A stretch of 41,090 bases of DNA from a virus: positions 1-41,090 of IMG/VR virus record IMGVR_UViG_3300010400_000016; one strand, given 5' to 3'. A program made the translations under genes and the position numbers. Shown here one piece after another: positions 36,693 to 41,090 of the stretch. The notes below the pieces were generated by a model. It did no database searches and was not told the DNA's origin. It worked only from the letters and a program-made list of their open reading frames with translations. Numbering within the stretch: the stretch's first letter is position 1; the number at the start of each line of letters is the position of its first letter.

Positions 36693-36884
36693 TTACGGTT
36701 TCGGTGGGACCTTGCGAGGCCGTCCGGTTTTTGGTGGGCGGTGCGGCGCGATGACGATATGGTCGCCCTCGAGCGAGACTTCGACCTGCGAATCGTCCTC
36801 GAGGGCCAGTTGATCCAGGAACGCCCGCGGGAGGATCACGCCTCGAGAGCCGCCAATATTTTGGAGCTTTCTCACAACTGCCAT
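36693..36884 (-). CDS. AbrB/MazE-type DNA-binding protein
   Basis: A 63-aa protein with the swapped-hairpin SpoVT/AbrB pattern: VRKLQNIGGSRGVILPRAFL, then SQVEVSLEGDHIVIAP and a basic tail. Such proteins are antitoxins or transition-state regulators that dimerise on palindromes. No toxin gene is adjacent. A perfect 12-bp palindrome lies 7 nt upstream of its ATG, overlapping its likely -10. Autoregulation, plus control of the divergent rightward promoter, is therefore plausible. With no Shine-Dalgarno and the -10 so close, the mRNA may be leaderless. Confidence 0.8.
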   Translation of the reverse strand: MAVVRKLQNIGGSRGVILPRAFLDQLALEDDSQVEVSLEGDHIVIAPHRPPKTGRPRKVPPKP

Positions 36885-36890
36885 GCCGAG

Positions 36891-36902
36891 AAGTATATAC
36901 TT
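36891..36902. promoter_or_regulatory. Palindromic operator candidate AAGTATATACTT
   Basis: A perfect 12-bp palindrome, flanked by GAG and TTCTC. It covers the leftward -10 and ends 5 nt before the rightward -35. It is the likely binding site of the AbrB-type protein encoded next to it. Confidence 0.65.
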
Positions 36903-36920
36903 TTCTCTTGACAGGCGCAA
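36892..36920 (-). promoter_or_regulatory. Leftward promoter for the AbrB-type gene
   Basis: On the minus strand TTGCGC (36920-36915), a 17-bp spacer and TATACT (36897-36892) fit a sigma70-type promoter. The predicted start lies about at the ATG (36884), implying a leaderless or nearly leaderless transcript. Confidence 0.55.
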
Positions 36921-36936
36921 GGGCAGGGAGTAAGAT
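36908..36936 (+). promoter_or_regulatory. Rightward sigma70-type promoter of the recombination operon
   Basis: TTGACA (36908-36913), exactly 17 bp, then TAAGAT (36931-36936). This is the best promoter match in the window. Transcription would start near 36943, giving a leader of about 130 nt before the ATG at 37075. Confidence 0.8.
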
Positions 36937-36959
36937 TCAGGAAGTCGAGCAGAGCGAGA

Positions 36960-36986
36960 GCGGCCGGTGTTACGAGCACCGACCGC
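36960..36986 (+). ncRNA. First leader hairpin
   Basis: GCGGCCGGTG and CACCGACCGC pair with one mismatch around TTACGAG. It starts about 17 nt after the predicted transcription start of the recombination operon. No U tract follows, so it is not a simple terminator. Confidence 0.55.
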
Positions 36987-37022
36987 CCTCTAACCCGCAA
37001 CCCGAGTAGTAGTCGGACCGCG

Positions 37023-37072
37023 GGCTCCCCGCATCTTAATGGGAGCCTTGCCACCCCGGCAAAAGAGGCTCC
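37023..37072 (+). promoter_or_regulatory. Mutually exclusive leader hairpins over the ribosome binding site
   Basis: Segment 1 GGCTCCC (37023-37029) can pair with segment 2 GGGAGCC (37041-37047). Segment 2 can instead pair with segment 3 GGCTCC (37067-37072), reinforced by TTGCC (37048-37052) with GGCAA (37058-37062). Segment 3 and its bulge contain the Shine-Dalgarno AGAGG (37064-37068) for ATG 37075. The second fold would close the start site and the first would free it. Confidence 0.6.
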
Positions 37073-37074
37073 GC

Positions 37075-37278
37075 ATGATTCCTTCGTTCCTCCGCCCCGA
37101 GCGCATCCCCTACGCGTCGGTCGAGATCATCTCGGACGTCACCTACCTCCTCCACGTCCGTCACCCCCGCGGCACCGAGCAGACGATGGCGTTCACGTCG
37201 GCCTCTAGCCGCGCGCTCGCGCTCATCGCCCTGGTCAAGCAGCCGGTGGACCTGCGCACCTCGGAGGTGACGTCGTGA
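37075..37278 (+). CDS. Small protein leading the recombination operon
   Basis: A 67-aa protein: FLRPERIPYASVEIISDVTY, a beta-rich part LLHVRHPRGT and a C-terminal helix (ASSRALALIALVKQP). The ATG at 37075 is preferred over 37039 because AGAGG lies six bases upstream and 37039 falls inside the leader hairpin. Its initiation is probably controlled by that hairpin. It ends by GTGA overlap with the next gene. Function unknown. Confidence 0.65.
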   Translation: MIPSFLRPERIPYASVEIISDVTYLLHVRHPRGTEQTMAFTSASSRALALIALVKQPVDLRTSEVTS

Positions 37279-37499
37279 GCCGCATCGGCCGGCGCTTCGT
37301 GCCCCAATCGACGATTGACCGCCGCGTGCAGGCGAAGGACGACCGCTACGCGCGCGCGCTGAAGCTCCGCATGGCGAAGGCGGCGCTCGCGGTGGAGCTG
37401 CTGAAGCCGGTCGACGTCGAGCCCGAGCCTGACGATCGCGACGAAGCCTACGGATCCACGTGCGGCGCCAATTGTGGCTATTGCGGGAGGTGCAGCTAA
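37275..37499 (+). CDS. Cys-rich-tail small protein
   Basis: A 74-aa protein from GTG 37275, overlapping the previous stop. Basic and helical in the first half (RYARALKLRMAKAALAVELL), acidic in the middle, and ending with CGANCGYCGRCS, four cysteines in 11 residues, presumably a metal knuckle. It overlaps the ERF gene start (TAATG). Possibly an accessory to the recombination proteins; unproven. Confidence 0.65.
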   Translation: MSRIGRRFVPQSTIDRRVQAKDDRYARALKLRMAKAALAVELLKPVDVEPEPDDRDEAYGSTCGANCGYCGRCS

Positions 37500-38245
37500 T
37501 GGCCAGCCAGGAGCGCGCGATCATCGACGTCACGTCGGACCCGCCGACGGCCCTCGCGCCGGTCGTCCTGCTGTTCGAGCGGCTCGCCGCGAACAAGGAG
37601 ATCGACGTCGCCAAGCTCGAACGCCTGATCGCGATGCAGGAGCACGTCCTCGCGCACGAGGCGCGTGCCGCCTTCAACCGCGCCTTCGCGACGATGCAGG
37701 CGGAGATCCCGACGGTCATCGCCGCGACGCCGGGCGACGGCGGCAAGTGGCTGTATGCGCCGCTCGAGGATATCCAGGACGCCGTCCGCCCGATCCTCGT
37801 CCGGCACGGCTTCGGCCTCAGCTTCCGGACCGAGTGGCCCGACAAAGCGACGATCAAGGTCGTCGGGATCCTGACGCACCGCGACGGGCACGAGCGCACG
37901 AGCGAGTTCCTCGCCGACGCGGACACGAGCGGCAGCAAGAACGCGATCCAGGCGCGCGGCTCGGCCGTCAGCTACGGCCACCGCTACACGACGAAGGATC
38001 TGCTCAACATCACGACGCGCGGCGCCGACGACGACGGGCACACCGCGACGCCGAAGCCGCCGACGACGCATCCGACGGGCTATCTCGGCTGGCTCGACAA
38101 ACTGCGGCAGGCCGCGCAGGAGGGCACGCCGGCGCTCGAGCGCGTCTGGACGGTGTCCGCGCGCGACTGGAAGCAGCATCTGCACCGCACGAACCTCGCG
38201 CTCTGGCTCGAGTTCAAGGCGATCGCCGCCCGGCGGGTGTCATGA
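37499..38245 (+). CDS. erf: ERF-type single-strand annealing protein
   Basis: A 248-aa recombinase of the ERF superfamily, which anneals complementary single strands and, in P22, helps circularise the genome. The family core is visible: FNRAFATMQAEIPTVIAATP, then LYAPLEDIQDAVRPILVRHG, FGLSFRTEW and a Gly/Ser-rich AVSYGHRYTTKDLLNI. The C-terminus is a helical, probably host-interacting region. The exonuclease partner follows directly by ATGA overlap, a classical two-gene recombination module. Confidence 0.88.
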   Translation: MASQERAIIDVTSDPPTALAPVVLLFERLAANKEIDVAKLERLIAMQEHVLAHEARAAFNRAFATMQAEIPTVIAATPGDGGKWLYAPLEDIQDAVRPILVRHGFGLSFRTEWPDKATIKVVGILTHRDGHERTSEFLADADTSGSKNAIQARGSAVSYGHRYTTKDLLNITTRGADDDGHTATPKPPTTHPTGYLGWLDKLRQAAQEGTPALERVWTVSARDWKQHLHRTNLALWLEFKAIAARRVS

Positions 38246-38913
38246 GCCTGACCCTGGTGCCGACGGCGCCGGCGTTCACCGTCGTCGACGCCCCGCAGCG
38301 ATCGCCTGAGTGGTTCGCCGCGCGGCTCGGCCGCCTGACCGGCTCGCGCGCCGGCGACATGATGGCCACCATCAAGAGCGGGGAAGCCGCCAGCCGCCGC
38401 GATCTCCGGCTGCAGCTCGTGCTCGAGCGCCTGACCGGGACGGTCCAGGACGACGGGTATGTGAGCGCCGACATGCGCCGCGGCATCGCGCGGGAACCGG
38501 CCGCCCTCGCCGCCTACGAGGTCGCGACCGGGCACCTGGTGCAGACGACCGGGTTCCTGCAGCACGACACGCTGCCGGCGGGGTGTTCGCTCGACGGGCA
38601 CGTCGGCGCCTTCGCCGGCGTCGTCGAAGTGAAGTGCCCGAAGAGCGCGACGCATCTGCGCTACCTGACCGCCGGCACGGCGCCGCCGGACTGCCTCCCG
38701 CAGCTGGTGCATGCGCTCTGGGTCACCGGGGCGGCGTGGGTCGATTTCGTCAGCTTCGACGACCGCTTCCCGCCGGCGCTGCAGCTGTTCGTCGTGCGCT
38801 ATCACCGGAACGCCGAGGAGATCGCGACCTACGCGAAGGTCGTCGCCGTGTTCCTCGCGGAAGTGGACGCGGAGCTGGCGCTCGTCACGGGACTCCGGCA
38901 GGCGGCGGCATGA
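38242..38913 (+). CDS. YqaJ-type (lambda-exonuclease-like) recombination nuclease
   Basis: A 223-aa nuclease expected to resect 5' strands to make ends for the ERF protein. Motifs fit YqaJ: QRSPEWFAARLGRLTGSRAG (19-38), IAREPAALAAYE (Glu85), CSLDGHV (Asp118), VVEVKCPKSATH (Glu129 and Lys131) and LPQLVHALWVTGAAW (Gln154). All expected catalytic acids and the lysine are present. It is coupled to the neighbouring genes by ATGA overlaps. Confidence 0.9.
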   Translation: MSLTLVPTAPAFTVVDAPQRSPEWFAARLGRLTGSRAGDMMATIKSGEAASRRDLRLQLVLERLTGTVQDDGYVSADMRRGIAREPAALAAYEVATGHLVQTTGFLQHDTLPAGCSLDGHVGAFAGVVEVKCPKSATHLRYLTAGTAPPDCLPQLVHALWVTGAAWVDFVSFDDRFPPALQLFVVRYHRNAEEIATYAKVVAVFLAEVDAELALVTGLRQAAA

Positions 38914-39023
38914 CGATCACGGAGCGGGTCGCCGTCGTCGAAACCGCGATCGCGGAACTCGAGGCGCAGCTCGCGACCCTGAAGGCGTTGCAGCAGGCCG
39001 TGAAGAAACGGAAGCGATCGTAG
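38910..39023 (+). CDS. 37-aa coiled-coil peptide
   Basis: Starts by ATGA overlap with the exonuclease stop and ends at the TAGTG that starts the HNH gene. It is a single amphipathic helix (VAVVETAIAELEAQLATLKA) with a basic end. Double coupling supports expression; a role as a small adaptor or spacer between genes cannot be separated. Confidence 0.55.
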   Translation: MTITERVAVVETAIAELEAQLATLKALQQAVKKRKRS

Positions 39024-39373
39024 TGGGCTACTATCAGCGCTGCCCGATCCCCAAGCCCGAGATCGGCGCCCTCACGCGGAAGCGCCGCGACTTGAAGGAT
39101 GCACAGGCGGAGCGCGCCTGCCGGAAGGTCGTGAAGGCGCGTGATCACAACCGCTGTGTGGTGCCGCGCTGTGGCCGGTGGGGCGCGCACATGCACCACG
39201 TGGTCTACCGATCGAAGTCGAAGGGCTTACGGTGGGCGACAGCGAATAACTGCCTCCTGTGCACGACGCACCATCAGCTCGAGCATGCCGGCGAGATCAC
39301 GATCCGCGGCAATGCCGACGGCCGCCTGGTCGTCACGGGGGACGTGGACCTGATCGCGCGCGTGCGGCTCTAG
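39023..39373 (+). CDS. HNH endonuclease
   Basis: A 116-aa protein from GTG 39023. It has an HNH/zinc pattern: RDHNRCVVPRCGRWGAHMHH, then NNCLLCTTHHQLEHAGEI, giving two CxxC-like pairs around the catalytic His pair. The tail is IRGNADGRLVVTGD. It may nick phage or host DNA during recombination or packaging, and it fits beside the ERF/exonuclease genes. It ends 4 nt inside the convergent gene at 39370-39723. Confidence 0.8.
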   Translation: MGYYQRCPIPKPEIGALTRKRRDLKDAQAERACRKVVKARDHNRCVVPRCGRWGAHMHHVVYRSKSKGLRWATANNCLLCTTHHQLEHAGEITIRGNADGRLVVTGDVDLIARVRL

Positions 39374-39723
39374 CGCAGCGTCTGCTGCGGCGTGCCCATC
39401 GACGCCCCGTACCCCGTGCCGGTCCGGATCGCGTCGATCGCCGGGTTGGGGACGACGCGATGGTCGGTGACCGTCAGCTCGTCGAAGGTCGCCAGGAATT
39501 GTTTCCCGCGCGTGTCGACGCCGATGTCCGCCGGGGAATTGCCCTGCCAGTTGCACGTCTGGAGGAGCGTGACGGTCTCACCGGTCGCGTTCAGCTTCGC
39601 CTCGAGCGGGAAGGGGAGGGGCGCCGCGTTGGTGATGATCTGGTCGATGTGCTCGGCGGACGTGCCCGGACCGGGCATGAGGCCGAGCGCGCCGCGGGGG
39701 GTCTGGCCGGGGCGATACAACAT
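39370..39723 (-). CDS. Hypothetical protein with strong ribosome binding site
   Basis: A 117-aa protein; AGGAGG lies six bases before ATG 39723, the best Shine-Dalgarno in the window. The N-terminus is Pro/Gly-rich. The centre is beta-rich (PLEAKLNATGETVTLLQTCN; FDELTVTDHRVVPNP). No signal peptide. It is alone on this strand between the recombination operon and attP, an ideal moron position. Function unknown. Confidence 0.7.
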   Translation of the reverse strand: MLYRPGQTPRGALGLMPGPGTSAEHIDQIITNAAPLPFPLEAKLNATGETVTLLQTCNWQGNSPADIGVDTRGKQFLATFDELTVTDHRVVPNPAIDAIRTGTGYGASMGTPQQTLR

Positions 39724-39856
39724 ACGGAACCTCCTGAAGGCAGACCGCGGGCGATGCGGCCGTCGATCGGGCAGTGTACACCCGCCGGGTAAGGGCGAAA
39801 CCCGACCATGTGACCTTACCGTCGAATAAATTCAGGCGTCTTTGGGCCATCTGCGC
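39724..39856. other. Gap between the orphan gene and att core (P arm)
   Basis: 133 bp without a gene. It holds two arm-like sites (39788-39794 inverted, 39813-39821) and a short A+T-rich stretch (GAATAAATTCAGG) typical of attP arms. Confidence 0.55.
39788..39820. repeat. Integrase arm-type sites, P side
   Basis: GGTAAGG (39788-39794) and its inverse CCTTACC (39814-39820). The longer ACCTTACCG (39813-39821) recurs on the other side of the core. Confidence 0.6.
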
Positions 39857-39906
39857 GCAGCCTCCGGAGCTGTAGGCCACAGGTTCGAATCCTGTCGGGC
39901 GCACCA
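39857..39906 (+). other. attP: attP core: 3' end of tRNA-Arg(CCG)
   Basis: The sequence folds as the 3' half of a tRNA. Anticodon stem GCAGC/GCTGT encloses loop CTCCGGA (U33, anticodon CCG, G37). A five-base variable loop AGGCC follows, then the T arm ACAGG-TTCGAAT-CCTGT, the acceptor strand CGGGCGC, A and CCA. No D arm or 5' half precedes it, so it is not a functional tRNA gene. Phages that integrate into tRNA genes carry exactly such a fragment, to restore the host tRNA after integration. Confidence 0.85.
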
Positions 39907-39920
39907 CATTCCCTCAGTCA

Positions 39921-41090
39921 TCATCGGCCTCGACGATGTGGTGTCCGGACACCACCGGACGGTGTGCGGGGCGAAACCTTACCGCGCACCTTACCGGCTG
40001 GCCGCCGGCGCGCCGCCAATCGCGCGGCTCGCGCGACGGCCGACAGCTCGGTGACCGACTCGACCTGGTGCTCCTGGATGGCGGCCATCGCGTAGCGGGC
40101 GCTCTGCTCGATGTCGGTGTGGCCCATCAGGTCCTGCACGAGCTTCAGATTCTTCGTCAGGCGGAACACTTCGGTGCCGAAGGTGTGCCGCGTCAAATCG
40201 TACGGGCGCAGCGTCTCGGGAATGAGCGGGAGCTCGGCGCGCGCGCGGGCCTTGTTCGCGGCCTTGATCGCGCGCTTCACCGAGCGGCGCAGCGACGAGC
40301 TCGAGAACTTCGTGTTCGCGCCCATCGCGAAGAAGCGCCGCAGCACCGGCACCGCGGCCGGCATCAGCTGCCGCGGCTTCACCTGGCGACGAGCTCGCGC
40401 CCGTCTCGAGCGTCGCCCCTTCAAGCGCTTCGGCGGCACGACCGACGGTGCGTCCCAGTTGACGTGTTCTGGCTGCAGCATCCCGAGCTGCTTGGCGGGG
40501 AAGCCGGTCATGATCATCGCTTCGAACCGGATCCGACTGAGCGAGCCGGCCTCGTGCGTGCCGCCCTTCTTCGGCGTCGTGATGTCCGGCATGAACGAGA
40601 GGATCTCGTACGCGAGCGCGAACGACTGACCTCGCGGCGCGACGTCGGGCGGCTCCACTTCATCCACTTCACGAACCGGGTTCTCCGCGTCCTTGCCGTA
40701 CAGGACGGTGAACAGGTTCTCGAGCGCGCGCATGCGCTGATTCACGGACGACGCGGAGAGCGGGATCGCGCGGGCTTCGAAGCGCGCCTTCTCGCCGGGC
40801 GGTTTCACGAGCACGTGCTTCGGCCCGACGGTCAACCAGCGGTCGCGCTGCGCGCGGATCGCGTGCGGCTGAATCTCGCGCGTCGGCTGTTCGCCGAAGA
40901 GCGCCGCCCATTCGCGAATGTGGCGGCGCCGATCCTTGATCCCCGGCATCGCGGTGACCGTCTCGAGGTAGCGCTCGGCGTCGGCGAGGAACCCTTCACC
41001 AACGGGGACCTGGTCGTCGGCCTGGCGGCGCCGCGCGGCGACCCGTTGATCCTCGCGCCAGTGCACGGCCTCGGTGACGGTCGGCTCGTA
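39921..41090 (-). CDS. int: Tyrosine integrase (main part; N-terminus continues at 252-1)
   Basis: The 432-aa site-specific recombinase reads from 252 down through the circular join to 39921. After the arm-binding N-terminus comes a SAM-like core-binding domain (residues ~75-185) and the catalytic domain. Visible catalytic residues are DLTRHTFGTEV (Arg344), LMGHTD (His367) and ARYA (Tyr376 nucleophile). The first catalytic arginine is not in its usual place: the motif reads TGFPAKQLGML instead of TGxR. The gene lies 14 bp from the tRNA-Arg attachment core and two arm sites lie inside its 3' end, the standard int-attP layout. Confidence 0.92.
   Translation of the reverse strand, partial: YEPTVTEAVHWREDQRVAARRRQADDQVPVGEGFLADAERYLETVTAMPGIKDRRRHIREWAALFGEQPTREIQPHAIRAQRDRWLTVGPKHVLVKPPGEKARFEARAIPLSASSVNQRMRALENLFTVLYGKDAENPVREVDEVEPPDVAPRGQSFALAYEILSFMPDITTPKKGGTHEAGSLSRIRFEAMIMTGFPAKQLGMLQPEHVNWDAPSVVPPKRLKGRRSRRARARRQVKPRQLMPAAVPVLRRFFAMGANTKFSSSSLRRSVKRAIKAANKARARAELPLIPETLRPYDLTRHTFGTEVFRLTKNLKLVQDLMGHTDIEQSARYAMAAIQEHQVESVTELSAVARAARLAARRRPAGKVRGKVSPRTPSGGVRTPHRRGR
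39976..39996. repeat. Integrase arm-type sites, P' side
   Basis: ACCTTACCG occurs at 39976-39984 and 39988-39996 (12-bp period), inside the 3' end of int. With the two sites at 39788-39820 they bracket the att core. Confidence 0.65.
40968..41090. repeat. Right copy of the 123-bp terminal direct repeat
   Basis: Identical to 1-123; see the left copy. Inside the integrase coding sequence. Confidence 0.95.

Noticed and set aside
36693-36884. Complete toxin-antitoxin pair
   Set aside because: The AbrB/MazE-type protein has no adjacent toxin-like ORF; the next gene on the strand is a secreted PEGA protein.
39841-39906. Complete tRNA-Arg gene
   Set aside because: No acceptor 5' strand or D arm precedes the anticodon stem; only the 3' half is present, as expected for an att core.
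39578-39907. Minus-strand ORF beginning MVRPTGFEPVAYSSGG
   Set aside because: Antisense translation of the tRNA 3' end always gives PTGFEPVAYSS-like peptides; it overlaps the attP core and a well-supported gene.

Overview
The window is one complete temperate short-tailed phage (or excised prophage), not a chromosomal segment. The first 123 bases (1-123) recur exactly at the end (40968-41090), so the sequence closes into a circle of 40,967 bp, and the tyrosine integrase gene runs across the join. The DNA is G+C rich with strong G/C bias at third codon positions. Nearly every gene overlaps the next by ATGA, GTGA or TGATG, and this pattern was used to choose many starts. Host identity cannot be read directly. 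The only host-derived sequence is a tRNA-Arg(CCG) 3' end that forms the attachment core, which suggests a high-G+C bacterium. The virion genes follow the P22 plan: TerS, TerL, P22-type portal, scaffold, P22-type coat, gp4-like and gp10-like tail-hub proteins, beta-helix tailspikes and internal (ejection-like) proteins. No long-tail genes (tape measure, sheath, baseplate) are seen.

Layout. 1-919 and 39921-41090 (minus): integrase, a small ORF and a CI-like repressor. 963-8087 (plus): a Cro-like protein facing the repressor across palindromic operators, then an early operon with a serine recombinase, an HTH replication protein carrying iteron-like repeats, regulators, two single-span membrane proteins and several cysteine-rich mini-proteins. 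8038-10068 (minus): a six-gene leftward block with a candidate Acb2/Tad1-type anti-defence protein, a widespread phage family protein and an excisionase-like HTH protein. 10285-36051 (plus): packaging, head, tail hub, tailspike, internal proteins and lysis genes (holin, transglycosylase-like endolysin, lipoprotein), then a second beta-helix protein. 36090-36884 (minus): a probable moron pair (secreted PEGA-domain protein and AbrB-type regulator). 36908-39373 (plus): a recombination operon (ERF annealing protein, YqaJ exonuclease, HNH nuclease) with a consensus-like promoter and a structured leader. 39370-39723 (minus): an orphan gene; 39788-39996: attP with integrase arm sites.

How it fits together: the phage probably integrates into tRNA-Arg(CCG). 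Lysogeny is set by the CI/Cro-like pair. Replication may start at iterons inside the initiator gene, and the circularising or recombining DNA is handled by ERF/YqaJ. Packaging and assembly are P22-like.

The points most worth a second look are the Acb2/Tad1-like protein, the mutually exclusive leader hairpins at 37023-37072, the (AACG)6 tract inside a regulator gene, a dispersed 40-60 bp repeat family that sits just upstream of some starts, a one-base frameshift fusing two HTH genes, an apparent CTG-initiated or frameshifted gene before terS, and the iteron cluster. All function calls rest on motif recognition by eye; no database search was run.
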